This document shows, one piece after another, positions 23,949 through 34,083 of a stretch of 64,000 bases of DNA. Below the pieces are notes generated by a model. That model was given only the letters and a program-made list of their open reading frames with translations. It made no database searches and had not been told where the DNA came from. The position numbers and the translations under genes were made by a program. Source of the DNA: Halorhabdus amylolytica (GTDB taxonomy: Archaea > Halobacteriota > Halobacteria > Halobacteriales > Haloarculaceae); NCBI RefSeq assembly GCF_004944975.1, contig NZ_SPQG01000005.1, forward strand, positions 61,784 to 125,783, written 5' to 3'. Numbering within the stretch: position 1 is the stretch's first letter; the number at the start of each line of letters is the position of its first letter.

Positions 23949-24044
23949 TCGCTTGCGGTTCCGCGTGGGGAACAGCGACGTCTGCCGACGACCGGAGCGT
24001 CCCATCCCGACGCGGTTTTCAGCGACGAGTCCCGACTCCCCACT

Positions 24045-24527
24045 ATGGAACGCAGACGGCAGTTCCTCTCTACGCTCGGGGCCGGCCTCGCAGTAGGCTC
24101 TCTGGCCGGCTGTTCGAGCGGTTCGAGCACCGAAACCGAGAGTCAATATCCCGAATATACGGACATCCCGGCGTCGGTCGAGGAGTACCTCTCGAATACG
24201 AGTAACTTCGACGGCACGGGCGTCGACCGGACCGACGCCGACGAGGTCTCCGTCACGGTCGGCGCGCAGGGCAACGGCGCCAACTACGCCTTCGATCCCG
24301 CCGTCGCCGCGGTCAGTCAGGGGACGACCGTCGTCTGGGAGTGGAACGGCCGCGGCGGCGCTCACAACGTCGTCTCGAAGGACGACCGTGATCCGCTGGA
24401 CAGCGGTACTGCGATCACCAGCAGTAGCGAGACCTACGAGCACACCTTCGAAGAACCGGGCGCCTACCTCTACGTCTGTATCCCCCACCGCATCAACGGG
24501 ATGAAAGGTGCGATCATCGTCGAGTGA
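24045..24527 (+). CDS. Halocyanin-type blue copper lipoprotein (160 aa)
   Basis: A twin-arginine signal with lipobox (MERRRQFLSTLGAGLAVGSL, then AGC) anchors the protein outside the membrane. The plastocyanin-like domain starts near residue 65, with copper ligands His (GGAHNVVSKDD) and the C...H...M cluster YVCIPHRINGMKG. Such proteins are small mobile electron carriers. Location four genes from nirK suggests electron delivery to nitrite reductase, although no shared promoter motif is visible. Confidence 0.88.
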   Translation: MERRRQFLSTLGAGLAVGSLAGCSSGSSTETESQYPEYTDIPASVEEYLSNTSNFDGTGVDRTDADEVSVTVGAQGNGANYAFDPAVAAVSQGTTVVWEWNGRGGAHNVVSKDDRDPLDSGTAITSSSETYEHTFEEPGAYLYVCIPHRINGMKGAIIVE

Positions 24528-24871
24528 AACACGACCGGGGCTCGTCGCTGCGCCAGTTGCAATAGAAGAGCATGAAGAGCCGCGACTACCGGATGCCGAG
24601 CAGTGACTGCCCCCCGATTCCGTTCGGGAAACGGAGCCGAATTTTGCCGAGGGCGGATCACAGGACCGATCCGTGGGTTCAAGTGCGTCGATTCCCGCTT
24701 AGGGACGCCCTCGTCGTTATATTATCCGCCACGGATCTGGGCCCCAATAGCGATATGCGATTCCGGAACTGTCCTTTCAAGTTCGATAATTACGTCCCTA
24801 TGTTTTTATAGGGATGTGCGAAATCCCGAGCAGGTTCAGACGGATTTGAATTAGTCGGGTAATCAAACATA
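24528..24871. other. Gene-free promoter region of the transducer gene
   Basis: No convincing frame on either strand. The 3' part is AT-rich, with GTTTTTATAGGG near 24804-24815 and a second AT-rich block just before the transducer start. Nothing else recognised. Confidence 0.5.
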
Positions 24872-27253
24872 ATGATCGAACAATTCTTACCGGATTTTGT
24901 ACGGACGAGTTATACGAGAAAGATCGCGCTTGTCGCCGTGCTCGTGATGCTCCTCGTTGGAGGGATCGGGTTCTCGACGCAAGCAAGCGTTTCGGAGCGA
25001 GTCACCGATCAGCAGCGTGCGACAGTAGAAACCAACGCTCAGCTGGAGGCGAAGGCACTCGGCCAGTGGATACAGGGACAGAAAGATCAGGTCCGTGTCC
25101 TCTCGAACCATCGGGGGATCGATGCGGACGCGCCGGAGGCGACCCAGGAGACGTTGCGGGCGGAACTCGAGCGGATGTCCTCGGCGACAGTCGCGTTGCA
25201 CTACGTCGAGCGGGACAGCGAGCGCATCGTCGCGAGCACGAACGGATCGCTCGCCGGCGCCTCGCTCAACGCGACGAACATCTGGTGGAATCCGAACGTC
25301 GGGTTCGCCTTCGAGAACACCAGCGACGTGATCGAGTCATATGTTTATAAAGATGGTAGCGGGTCGTCCGTCGCGCTCGCTTCGTCCACGCCGGACGGCG
25401 AACACGCCGTCATCGCCGTAATCCGGACAAACGTCCACGCAAAACAGTTCAGTAGCTCGATCCGGGATACGAACACAGTCGTCATCGGCGCGACGACCGG
25501 AATGGTCCTTTTCGACGAAAACACCTCGAATCTGCTGACATCCTACGGCGGGGAGACGAATACGACGCTGGAAAAGCGCGCAGTCGGTGCGGAGGACTCG
25601 GTCAACGGAACGCTCCTGACTGACGCGAATGTCGTGGGGTACGCGGCGGTGCCCAATGCGGACTGGATCGTCGTGAAGGAGGCACCCAAATCGGCGGCAC
25701 TCGCTGTCCGGAACGCCGTCCAGACCGACATCGTCTTCCTCATCGCGGCAGCCCTTGCCGGCCTCGTCGTGATCGGGGCGATGATACGATACGGCCCGAT
25801 GCGATCGCTCAATCGACTCGCAACACAGGCGAGCGCGATCGCTAACGGTGACCTCTCCGTCGAGATAGAGCGGGGCGACCGCATCGACGAAGTGGGACAG
25901 GTGCGGGCCGCGTTCGTCGAGACGAAGGCCTATCTGGACGGAATCGCCAGGAAGGCCGAGGCGCTGTCAGATCAGCAGTTCGATGACCCAGTCTTCGAGG
26001 AGGAAACCCCGGGAAAGCTCGGGGACGCCCTCGAGAGGATGCGGACTGATCTCCGGAACTATGTCGAAGAGGTCGAGCAGGCCCGCGAGGAGGCCGAACA
26101 GTCCCGGCGGGAAGCCGAGCAGTTGGCCACGGCGCTCGCCTCACAGGCTGAGGAGATCGGGAACGCGGTCGAGACGGCTGCAAACGGCGACCTCACCGAA
26201 CGGATCGACGCGGAAACCGAAGCGGACGCGATGGCGGAGATCGCGGCGGAGTTCAATCGCCTGCTCGAGGACCTCGAATCGACGTTTCGCCGCATCCGAA
26301 CGTTCGCGAACGATGTCGACGAATCCAGCGCCGGGATCGAGACGAGCGCCGCCGAGATCACGGAGGCAAGCGAGGACGTGAGTACGTCGGTCCAGCGGAT
26401 TTCCGAGCGCGCGACCGAACAGAACGACACGATCCAGCAGGTCGTCGACGAGATGACGTCCCTTTCGGCGACCATCGAGGAGATCGCTTCCTCGTCCGAG
26501 GCGGTCGCCACTCAGTCGGCGGAGGCGGTCGATGCCGGCGAGGAGGGCGTCGAACTCGCCGAGCGGACGATCGAGGAGATGGACGCGATCGAAACCCAAT
26601 CCAGTGCCGTCATCGAGGAGGTCGAGGCACTGGAGTCGGAAGTCGTCGAGATCAGCGAGATCGTCGCGCTGATCAACGAAATCGCCGAGCAGACCAATAT
26701 GCTGGCGCTGAACGCCTCCATCGAGGCTGCACGGGCGGGCGAGGCCGGCGAGGGGTTCGCCGTCGTCGCCGACGAGATCAAGAGCCTCGCCGCCGAGACG
26801 GAGTCGGCGACCCGGGAGATCGAGGAGTTGATCGAGGGCGTCCAGGACACGACAGCCGTCGCGGTCGAGGATGTCCGGGAGATGGACGGCCACATCACGG
26901 ACGGACGGGACTCGGTCCGGACGACAGTCGAGCGGTTCGAACGGATCGTCGAGCAGATCGAGGACGCCAACGATGGAGTGCAATCGATCAACGACGCGAC
27001 CGACGAACAGGCCGCCTCCACCGAAGAGGTCGTGAGCATGGTCGAGGAGGTCGGCGGATCGAGCCAGGAAACAGTCGAGATCGCGGAGAACGTCTCGGCG
27101 GCGGCCCAACAGCAGGCCTCGGCGATCACCGAAATCGCGAATCGGATCCGGAATCTCTCCCAGGAATCTGCCCAGCTCCGGGAGTACATCGAACAGTTCG
27201 AACTACAGGACGACGATGGGACGGACACGACCGGCACCGATCCGGTGTCGTAG
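24872..27253 (+). CDS. Methyl-accepting chemotaxis transducer (793 aa)
   Basis: An N-terminal span (about 17-37) is followed by a dCache-like extracellular sensor (about 40-283), a second span (about 286-306, [17 protein letters not shown]), two HAMP-type segments (about 305-360 and 425-470), and a long cytoplasmic coiled coil. The hairpin tip [20 protein letters not shown] (about residue 603) binds CheA/CheW in this family. Glu/Gln-rich methylation heptads flank it. The ligand cannot be read from sequence. Confidence 0.9.
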   Translation: MIEQFLPDFVRTSYTRKIALVAVLVMLLVGGIGFSTQASVSERVTDQQRATVETNAQLEAKALGQWIQGQKDQVRVLSNHRGIDADAPEATQETLRAELERMSSATVALHYVERDSERIVASTNGSLAGASLNATNIWWNPNVGFAFENTSDVIESYVYKDGSGSSVALASSTPDGEHAVIAVIRTNVHAKQFSSSIRDTNTVVIGATTGMVLFDENTSNLLTSYGGETNTTLEKRAVGAEDSVNGTLLTDANVVGYAAVPNADWIVVKEAPKSAALAVRNAVQTDIVFLIAAALAGLVVIGAMIRYGPMRSLNRLATQASAIANGDLSVEIERGDRIDEVGQVRAAFVETKAYLDGIARKAEALSDQQFDDPVFEEETPGKLGDALERMRTDLRNYVEEVEQAREEAEQSRREAEQLATALASQAEEIGNAVETAANGDLTERIDAETEADAMAEIAAEFNRLLEDLESTFRRIRTFANDVDESSAGIETSAAEITEASEDVSTSVQRISERATEQNDTIQQVVDEMTSLSATIEEIASSSEAVATQSAEAVDAGEEGVELAERTIEEMDAIETQSSAVIEEVEALESEVVEISEIVALINEIAEQTNMLALNASIEAARAGEAGEGFAVVADEIKSLAAETESATREIEELIEGVQDTTAVAVEDVREMDGHITDGRDSVRTTVERFERIVEQIEDANDGVQSINDATDEQAASTEEVVSMVEEVGGSSQETVEIAENVSAAAQQQASAITEIANRIRNLSQESAQLREYIEQFELQDDDGTDTTGTDPVS

Positions 27254-27320
27254 CCGGGCGCCGACAGCAGTCACGCGCGCATAGTAAGCGATAAGCAGCC
27301 CGGGCGGCGAGGACTCGCCA

Positions 27321-29510
27321 ATGGCCCTATCGGACTCGGACCGCGCGGTCGTCATCGAGGAACTCGGCCGCGATCCCACGCCCCCGGAGGCGGCATTGTT
27401 CGAGAACCTCTGGAGCGAGCACTGTTCGTATCGCTCTTCGCGCCCGCTTCTGGGCGCCTTCGAGAGCGACGGCGAACACGTCGTCGTCCCGCCGGGCGAC
27501 GACGCCGGTGTCGTCTCCCTCCCCGAGGCCGAAGATACCTACCTCGCGATGGGCATCGAGAGTCACAACCACCCCTCTTACGTCGACCCCTACGACGGCG
27601 CGGCGACGGGGGTCGGCGGCATCGTCCGGGACATCCTCTCGATGGGCGCGTTCCCGATCGCGCTGGCGGACTCGCTTTACTTCGGTGACTTCGACCGGGA
27701 GTATCCCCGGTACCTGCTGGAGGGCGTCGTCGAGGGTATCTCGGATTACGGCAACTCCATCGGCGTTCCCACGGTGGCGGGTTCGACCACCTTTCACGAG
27801 GATTACGAGGAGAACCCGCTGGTGAACGTGGCCTGTGTCGGCCTGCTGTCGGCCGATCGACTCGTCACTGCCGAGGCCCAGGAGGCAGAGAACAAACTCG
27901 TCCTCGTCGGGAGTTCGACCGGTCGGGACGGCCTGGGTGGGGCCTCCTTCGCCAGCGAGGACATCGCGGAAGACGCCGAGACCGAAGACCGTGGCGCCGT
28001 CCAGGTCGGCAACCCTTACCGCGAGAAGCTACTCATCGAGGCCAACGAGCAGTTGATCGTGGAAGATCTCGTCGAGTCCGCCCGGGATCTCGGTGCGGCC
28101 GGCCTGGGCGGGGCCTCCAGCGAACTCGTCGCCAAGGGCGGGTTCGGCGCCGAGATCGACCTCGACGCGATCCACCAGCGCGAGCCCGGCCTGAATGCGA
28201 CGGAGCTCCTGTTGTCGGAATCCCAGGAGCGGATCGTCTACGAGGTTCGCGAGGAAAACGTCGAACGCGTGCAGGAGATCGCAGAACGGTACGACCTCGG
28301 GTCGGCAGTCATCGGCGAGGTAACTCCCGGTGGCCGGTACGTCTGCACCAAGGACGGCGAAGTCGTCGTCGACGTCCCCGCCGAGTTCGTCGGCGAGGGC
28401 GCGCCGCTTGCGGACCTGACGGCCGAGGAACCCACCCAGCCCGAACCCGATCGCCCCGAGATCGATCTCGAAGTAGCCTTCGAAACGGTCGTCGGCCATC
28501 CCAACACCGCGAGCAAGCGCTGGGTCTACCGCCAGTACGACCACGAAGTCCAGGTCCGGACCGCGGTCCCGCCGGGTGACGACGCCGCCCTGCTTGCGAT
28601 CCGGGAGGCGCGCGCGGACCGGAGGTCCGCGGAACGGTCGAGCGGTGATAGCCGCGAGACGGGGCTGGCGATCTCGGCCGGCGCGGAACCGACCTGGACG
28701 GAGACAGCTCCCTACGAGGGAGCGCGAGCAGCAGGGCTAGAAAACGCGACCAACATCGCGGCCAAGGGCGCTACCCCGCTCGCCGCTGTCGACTGCCTGA
28801 ACGCCGGTAATCCGGAGAAGCCCGACGTCTACGGCGAGTTCAAGGGCATCGTGGATGGGCTGGCCGACGTCTGTGCCGACCTCTCGGTCCCGGTCGTCGG
28901 CGGGAACGTCTCGCTTTACAACGACTCCGCGACGGGGCCGATCCCCCCGACGCCGACACTGGCGATGGTCGGCACCAAGGACGGCTACGACGCCCCGCCG
29001 CTGTCGCTGTCGGGCGAAGGGACACTCGTACTCGTCGGCGATCTGGCACTGGCCGGTGACAGCGAGCCGCGACTCGGCGGCTCGCAACTCCTCGCCAGCG
29101 AGGGCGGGACCGACCGATTCCCCGAACTCCCCGACGATCCCGCCGGGCTGATCGAGACGCTGGCTGACGTCGCCGATTTCGAGGAGACCCTGGCCGTCCA
29201 CGACGTGAGTCACGGCGGTCTGGCGGTCGCCCTCGCCGAGATGGTCCACGACGAGGTGGGAGCGGACGTCTCGATCGACGTCACCGACCCCACGGGCGCA
29301 CTCTACCACGAGCAGCCTGGTCGAGCCGTCATCGAGACGGCCGAACCGGACGCCGTCCGGGACGCCTTCGACGGCGTTGCACCGGTCGTCTCGATCGGCA
29401 AAGCCGACGGATCGGGGACGCTCTCGCTGTCGATCGGCGACGACACGCTGACATACGACGCCGGGACGATCGCCGATCTGCACGCCGTGATCGGCGAGGA
29501 ACTGGAGTGA
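27321..29510 (+). CDS. purL: Phosphoribosylformylglycinamidine synthase subunit PurL (729 aa)
   Basis: Catalyses ATP-dependent conversion of FGAR to FGAM in purine synthesis, with PurS and PurQ. Visible family motifs are the N-terminal [13 protein letters not shown], the nucleotide/metal site [34 protein letters not shown] near the C-terminus, and two pseudo-repeats of the AIR-synthase fold (second starting [10 protein letters not shown]). Length matches small-type archaeal PurL. purS and purQ are not adjacent. The stop region overlaps the start of an unrelated decayed gene. Confidence 0.93.
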   Translation: MALSDSDRAVVIEELGRDPTPPEAALFENLWSEHCSYRSSRPLLGAFESDGEHVVVPPGDDAGVVSLPEAEDTYLAMGIESHNHPSYVDPYDGAATGVGGIVRDILSMGAFPIALADSLYFGDFDREYPRYLLEGVVEGISDYGNSIGVPTVAGSTTFHEDYEENPLVNVACVGLLSADRLVTAEAQEAENKLVLVGSSTGRDGLGGASFASEDIAEDAETEDRGAVQVGNPYREKLLIEANEQLIVEDLVESARDLGAAGLGGASSELVAKGGFGAEIDLDAIHQREPGLNATELLLSESQERIVYEVREENVERVQEIAERYDLGSAVIGEVTPGGRYVCTKDGEVVVDVPAEFVGEGAPLADLTAEEPTQPEPDRPEIDLEVAFETVVGHPNTASKRWVYRQYDHEVQVRTAVPPGDDAALLAIREARADRRSAERSSGDSRETGLAISAGAEPTWTETAPYEGARAAGLENATNIAAKGATPLAAVDCLNAGNPEKPDVYGEFKGIVDGLADVCADLSVPVVGGNVSLYNDSATGPIPPTPTLAMVGTKDGYDAPPLSLSGEGTLVLVGDLALAGDSEPRLGGSQLLASEGGTDRFPELPDDPAGLIETLADVADFEETLAVHDVSHGGLAVALAEMVHDEVGADVSIDVTDPTGALYHEQPGRAVIETAEPDAVRDAFDGVAPVVSIGKADGSGTLSLSIGDDTLTYDAGTIADLHAVIGEELE

Positions 29511-29525
29511 GAGTCTACCGTATTC

Positions 29526-29803
29526 GTGACGCCTACCGAGCGCTACGATCGGTTGCTGGACCTATCGCCCAGCGCCAAACTCGTCTAGAAGGTACTGGAA
29601 CTAGAGTTACCGCTGACACCGGCGGCGATCGCCGAGAAATCCCGCTTCCCGAGCGGACAGTCAGACGCGCACTTTCGATCCTCACCGAGGCACGCCTCGT
29701 CGAGGAACGCGTCAACTTCCGGGACGCCAGTCGCCGCCGCTACGCCCCGCGGCCGGTCGCCGACCCGGCTGGGGATGAAGCGGTCAACGTGGGCTGGGGA
29801 TGA
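29526..29803 (+). pseudogene. Decayed MarR/wHTH regulator with internal TAG and frameshift
   Basis: From GTG 29526 the frame reads VTPTERYDRLLDLSPSAKLV, then TAG (29586-29588) where the haloarchaeal family has Tyr (AKLVYKVLE), then KVLELELPLTPAAIAEKSRF. After about 29648 the homology continues one frame over (PERTVRRALSILTEARLVEE, RVNFRDASRRRYA). One nonsense change and one single-base deletion therefore break the gene. The 3' end contains a 25-bp tandem duplication. Confidence 0.7.
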
Positions 29804-29818
29804 GGCGGTCAACGTGGG
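29769..29818. repeat. 25-bp tandem duplication
   Basis: The unit starting CTGGGGATGAAGCGGTCAAC occurs twice in direct tandem (29769-29793 and 29794-29818) with one A/G difference. It lies at the 3' end of the decayed HTH gene, and 25 bp is not a multiple of three. Confidence 0.85.
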
Positions 29819-29839
29819 ATGGTGACTTCCGAGAGGTGT

Positions 29840-29983
29840 TCAGTCTTCCTCACGTTCTTCCGAGAGGTGTTCCCACACCTCGGCACAGCCACACCCGTCT
29901 TCGACGCTGTCGAGGTGGTCATCGGGCCGTTCGTCGTCCGTTTCGTCGTACTCCGTCGTCGATTGTCCGTCTGTGTCAGTCAT
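29840..29983 (-). CDS. Small Cys-X-Cys protein in the siroheme-reductase operon (47 aa)
   Basis: ATG 29983 follows the stop of the FrhB-like gene with no gap (TGAATG). The product is an acidic 28-residue lead (MTDTDGQSTTEYDETDDERP onwards) followed by DGCGCAEVWEHLSEEREED. The GCGCAEVWEHLSE core looks conserved and metal- or sulfur-binding. A similar GGCAETWETLSGQR segment occurs near the N-terminus of the zinc protein at 47520-48179. It is the third gene of the reductase operon by position. Confidence 0.65.
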   Translation of the reverse strand: MTDTDGQSTTEYDETDDERPDDHLDSVEDGCGCAEVWEHLSEEREED

Positions 29984-31249
29984 TCAGCACCACTCCTCGT
30001 ACTGGTGGACGCGTGCAGGATTGAACGCGACCGGCGCCCGATCAGTCCCGTCGTAGGCCTCACGGTGTTCGGCATACGGAATCCACAGGTCGCCTTCCGG
30101 ATCGTACTCGCGAGCCATCGCCTCACGGGCGCGGTCGGCGTTCCACTCGGCGAGCTGTTCGACCGGTGTCAGATCCGCAAGCGGTCGGGCATCGAGCGTG
30201 GGTTCGGCACGGTCGAAGGCCGTCCGCCCGCGATCGGTCCGGACCAGCAGCGTCGACTCACCCTGCCGGCTCCCGACAGTCCCGACAGTGATATCGGCCG
30301 TCTGTCCGGTTGCGTCGGCACACTCCAGACAGCCCTCGAGTATCGCACCCTCGAAGTCCGAAAGCGGCGCGCGCTCCTCGCCGCCGTTTGCCAGGTCGAT
30401 CCGGATCCCTTGTCCGACGAGGTCCAGACCCGTCACGTCCGCGGGATCGAGGTCGTACTCCCGGGCGAGGACGTGTTCGAGGCCCTCGTCGTCCAGGGCC
30501 TGCGTGCAAGTGAGCGCCACCGTCAGGTCGACGTGATCGAGGGGGCGCGGTTCGTCGAAGCGTGATTCGCGGTAGGGGCTCCGATCGAGCGCGGTGACGC
30601 CCTCGATCACACAGGGTGTGCCCACCAGCGCCAGGTCGGGATCGGCCGGCAGGTCGGCGTCGGCGATCAGATCCCCCAGCTCGGCGAGTTGCAGGGGCTG
30701 GGTGAACAGCGTGCCCGCCCCCGCGCGGACCTCGGCAGGTGTGGTCGCCAGCTTCGGCGTGGCGAGACCGGTACCGTCCGCGGCCTCATCGGCGACGACC
30801 GCGGCGTCGATGCTGCCCGGTGCTTCGAGGAGTGCTGCCAGCAGTGCGGTCACGACCCCGCCGTGCTGGGCGTCGGGAACGTCCTCGGCGGCGCTCGCGG
30901 CGTAGGCGTCCTCGACGTGGCCGATCCCCTCGGTGACGTCTTCCGGGTCGGCGCCCTCGAGTGTGGGCAGGCGCTCGTAACGCAGACCCGCCCGCGGACA
31001 GGTGTCCCAGCAGCGCGAACAGCCGGTACACATCTTCACCAGCGTCGGCCGCCGGTCGCTGTCGGCGATCCCAATGGAATCGGAGGGACAGGCCGCCACG
31101 CAGGCCCCACACTGGACACAGCGGTCGGCCTCGATGACCGCCTCGTCGAGGTGGCGAAAGCGGACCTTCCCGTCCGGCGGCGATACGTCGGTCGTCGGTT
31201 CCCGCGGATCGTCGCCCACGGCGGGGGTGCGGGGCTGTCGTTGTGCCAT
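29984..31249 (-). CDS. FrhB/FpoF-type F420-dependent iron-sulfur flavoprotein subunit (421 aa)
   Basis: Two 4Fe-4S motifs open the protein (CVQCGACVAACPSDSIG and CTGCSRCWDTCPR). The FrhB/FdhB catalytic domain follows, with GTPCVIEGVTAL and CLECADATGQTADITVGTVG, the flavin/iron-sulfur signature of coenzyme F420 oxidoreductases. Its ATG overlaps the TGA of the rhodanese-siroheme reductase (TGATG), so the two are made together. The same pairing of an FrhB-like module with a siroheme reductase makes up the methanogen F420-dependent sulfite reductase Fsr, where they are fused. Electron input from F420H2 is therefore the leading hypothesis. Confidence 0.85.
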   Translation of the reverse strand: MAQRQPRTPAVGDDPREPTTDVSPPDGKVRFRHLDEAVIEADRCVQCGACVAACPSDSIGIADSDRRPTLVKMCTGCSRCWDTCPRAGLRYERLPTLEGADPEDVTEGIGHVEDAYAASAAEDVPDAQHGGVVTALLAALLEAPGSIDAAVVADEAADGTGLATPKLATTPAEVRAGAGTLFTQPLQLAELGDLIADADLPADPDLALVGTPCVIEGVTALDRSPYRESRFDEPRPLDHVDLTVALTCTQALDDEGLEHVLAREYDLDPADVTGLDLVGQGIRIDLANGGEERAPLSDFEGAILEGCLECADATGQTADITVGTVGSRQGESTLLVRTDRGRTAFDRAEPTLDARPLADLTPVEQLAEWNADRAREAMAREYDPEGDLWIPYAEHREAYDGTDRAPVAFNPARVHQYEEWC

Positions 31250-33621
31250 CAGTCTGACCCTCCCGGTTGCACTGCAGTTGCTGTCTCGGCCTCGGCTGGC
31301 GCGAGCACGTCTACCAGTCGGTCCTCGGAGACCCGGCGGCAGAACTCGTAGAGTCGCTCGTCGTTGCGACCCTCGCGTTCGAAAAGCTCGGCCAGGCGTT
31401 CGATCGCGGCCGGCACCGCCCCGATCGGGACGCGTGGCGCGACCCAGGTGGCGAACTGCGGGTCGGTATCGAGTTTCCCACCGACGGCGATGTCGGCGGC
31501 ACTCTCGACCCCGGCATCGGTCTGGCGAGTCTCCCCACGGATCCCGATATCGTCGATCTGTGGCTGGGCACAGGAGGCCGTACAGCCACTGAAACGTAGT
31601 CCAACGCGGTCCTGCTCGATCTCGACGCGCTCGTCCAACTCGGCCGCCCAGCGCTTCGCGCGGGCTTTCGTCTCGACGAGAGCGTAGTTACAGAACTCCC
31701 GGCCGGTACAGGTAACGACGCCGCGCGTGAACGGCCCGGGATCGGGCGAGTAAGCTTCGAGGATTGGTTCCGCCCGCAAGTCAGTGAGATCGGCGTCAGT
31801 TACGTCGGTCAGCAGGAGATTCTGCTGGGTGGTCAGCCGGATCTCGCCGCTTCCGTAGTCCTCCGCGAGGTCGGCGATCGCCCGGAAGTCCGTCCCGTCG
31901 ATCCGACCGACCGGGATCGAGAGGCCGACGTAGTTGGTCCCGTCGGCCTGGTCGTGGACGCCGACGTGATCTGGGTGGTGATGTGTCACAAGGTCCTCGC
32001 CTGCCGACTCGAACTCGAAGGGGGCACAATGCTGGAGTTCCGCGCGGAACTGCTCGGCACCCCACTCCTCGACGAGGAAGCGCAGGCGGTTGACCGCGGT
32101 GTCGAGGTAGCTCCCGTGTTCGATGAACAGATCGGCCGTCGCACGTACCACGTCGACGACCTGCTCGGGTTCGACGAACACGTCGAGGTCGCTGGCAATC
32201 CGCGGACTGTCCGAGAGCCCGCCGCCAGCAGCGAGATTGAAGCCAAGGCGGTCGTCCTTCCGGGCGGGGGTAAAGGCGAGGTCGTTGATCTCGGGTTGAG
32301 CACAGGCTCCGGCACAGCCGTTGACACTGACTTTCAGTTTCCGGGGCAGGTTGGCGTACCGGCGATCGGCCAGGAACGCCTCAGTGATCGCCTCGGCAAC
32401 CGGCCGGGCGTCCAGCACCTCGTCGGCGGCGACGCCCGCCGCGGGACAGGAGACGACGTTACGCACGGAGTTGCCACCGGTCTGGAACGTCGAGACGCCG
32501 GCCGGATCCAGCAGGCCCCAGATCTCGGGGACGTCTTCCATCTTGATCCAGTGGAACTGGACGTCCTGGCGGGTGGTCACGTCGAGATAGCCATCGCCGA
32601 ACGGTGACCGCTCGGGGTCGCGATCGTCGGGCAAGGTGGCGTACTCCTCGGCGACAGTTCCCAGCGCACGGGCCGCCTCGGCGGTCAGGATACCACCGGG
32701 GATCTTTGTCCGGAACATGAAGTACCCGCCCTGCTTTTGCTCGTAGAGGCCGACCAGTTTGAGCTTCGCAGCGGCGTCCTCCCCGAGAGCTTCTTTGACT
32801 GCCTCGGGTCCCTCACTGGCGTGTTCGCGGACGCGACGCTTGATCTCGGTCGGATCCCAGTCGTCGGTCTCGGTACGGATCCAGTCCTCCAGGCTCCCCT
32901 CGTAGAAACGGACGTTCTCGAAGCCGAGATCGGCCAGCACGGCGAAGACGTAGCTCAGTCGCCGTGCCGTGTTACAGTAGAGGACGATCGGGCGATCCGG
33001 TTCGAGGCCGTGTTCGACGAGTAGCGATTCGATCTCCTCGTCGGGACGCCGTCGTCCGGTCTCTCCGTCGACGAAGACCCCCCAGTCGATCTGGACGGCC
33101 CCCGGGATGTGAGCCTGCTCGTACTCCGGTTCCGTCCGCGTGTCGATCACGGCGGCGTTGCTCTCGACGGCTGCCTCGACGTCCTCGCGATCGGCAACCA
33201 GCTCGTCATCGAGATCGCCCGACTCGTATTCGACCGGGGTTACGTCGGGGAGGTCGGTCGTGACCTCGTGATCCCGCTCGTAGACGCTGTAGTCACCATC
33301 CAGCAGGTAGAGGTCGCCCTCGTGGCCGAACGCGGCGAGCGTCGCCAGAAAGCGCGCTGCGTAGACGCCTCGATCGTCGTCGTAGGCGATCACCGGGTCC
33401 TCGGGACCGATACCGGCGTCGCCGAGCCACGCCGCCAGGTCCTCGGGGGCGGGCAACATTCCCCGTGCGATCCCGGTCGGGTCCCGGAAGTGATCGACAG
33501 GAACGTTGACCGCACCGGGGACGTGACCGAGACCGGTGTAGGCCGAAGCATCGCGTACGTCGACGATCGCCGCGTCACGATCGCCGAGTTCGCTCGGCGG
33601 AAGGAACTCGATTAGATCCAT
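31249..33621 (-). CDS. Double rhodanese fused to a siroheme sulfite/nitrite reductase (790 aa)
   Basis: Residues 1-270 are two rhodanese domains. The first has lost the catalytic Cys (VIAYDDDRGVYAAR); the second keeps it at about residue 216 (IVLYCNTARRLS), as in thiosulfate sulfurtransferases. Residues about 285-770 form a complete siroheme reductase with two ferredoxin-like half domains (FRTKIPGGILTAEAARALG, YLDVTTRQDVQFHWIKMEDV). The siroheme-[4Fe-4S] cysteines are C638/C644 (TCTGREFC) and C680/C684 (FSGCTASC). The protein leads a three-gene operon with the FrhB-like subunit and a Cys-X-Cys peptide. A sulfur substrate delivered by the rhodanese, such as thiosulfate-derived sulfite, is more likely than nitrite. 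Confidence 0.88.
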   Translation of the reverse strand: MDLIEFLPPSELGDRDAAIVDVRDASAYTGLGHVPGAVNVPVDHFRDPTGIARGMLPAPEDLAAWLGDAGIGPEDPVIAYDDDRGVYAARFLATLAAFGHEGDLYLLDGDYSVYERDHEVTTDLPDVTPVEYESGDLDDELVADREDVEAAVESNAAVIDTRTEPEYEQAHIPGAVQIDWGVFVDGETGRRRPDEEIESLLVEHGLEPDRPIVLYCNTARRLSYVFAVLADLGFENVRFYEGSLEDWIRTETDDWDPTEIKRRVREHASEGPEAVKEALGEDAAAKLKLVGLYEQKQGGYFMFRTKIPGGILTAEAARALGTVAEEYATLPDDRDPERSPFGDGYLDVTTRQDVQFHWIKMEDVPEIWGLLDPAGVSTFQTGGNSVRNVVSCPAAGVAADEVLDARPVAEAITEAFLADRRYANLPRKLKVSVNGCAGACAQPEINDLAFTPARKDDRLGFNLAAGGGLSDSPRIASDLDVFVEPEQVVDVVRATADLFIEHGSYLDTAVNRLRFLVEEWGAEQFRAELQHCAPFEFESAGEDLVTHHHPDHVGVHDQADGTNYVGLSIPVGRIDGTDFRAIADLAEDYGSGEIRLTTQQNLLLTDVTDADLTDLRAEPILEAYSPDPGPFTRGVVTCTGREFCNYALVETKARAKRWAAELDERVEIEQDRVGLRFSGCTASCAQPQIDDIGIRGETRQTDAGVESAADIAVGGKLDTDPQFATWVAPRVPIGAVPAAIERLAELFEREGRNDERLYEFCRRVSEDRLVDVLAPAEAETATAVQPGGSD

Positions 33622-34083
33622 GTGTGAGTATCCGCCATTCAGGCACCGTCCCCCATAACGCGCGCTCTCGTTCCATCTCTTGCCGCACTCAATGACAAAA
33701 CAAACGTGGATATATCTTCTCAGAATGTTGGATATAGCTCTGAAAGCAAGAAAATATTCGATTTATCCATTTCAGACGGAGTGATAACGATAGTCCGATG
33801 GGGTAGTCCGACGGGATAGGGGAATTTGTGATGAGTGGGTACCCCTCTTACTGGGGGCCATTACAAGCAATAGCCGACAGCGATCACTCGCCGTAACGCC
33901 ATCGATAGTTCGTTATGGATTTGGGACCACCGACAGACCTTCGACAAGCGGCGTCGAAATAGGCGGAAATTATTGCTGCTTCCTTGGAGTGCGGGAGCAG
34001 ACTCACAACCGGGACGAGACGGGGTAGCGAGAGCACAAACAATCGTCGACACGATCCCAGTCCGTCACAGAAACGGGATCGGA
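33622..34083. other. Gene-free region upstream of the reductase operon
   Basis: No credible gene. It is AT-rich near 33700-33780 with two similar blocks (GGATATATCTTCTCA and GGATATAGCTCTGA). Two near-identical copies of TAGTCCGAYGGG lie near 33790-33820. CCCC-TCTTACT-GGGGG at 33842-33857 resembles a site upstream of narK. A TATA-like CGTTATGG on the minus strand near 33651-33658 could serve the reductase operon. Confidence 0.45.

Noticed and set aside
29586..29588. In-frame TAG read as a recoded (pyrrolysine) codon.
   Set aside because: A frameshift 60 bases later also breaks the gene, and nothing in the window hints at recoding; decay is simpler.
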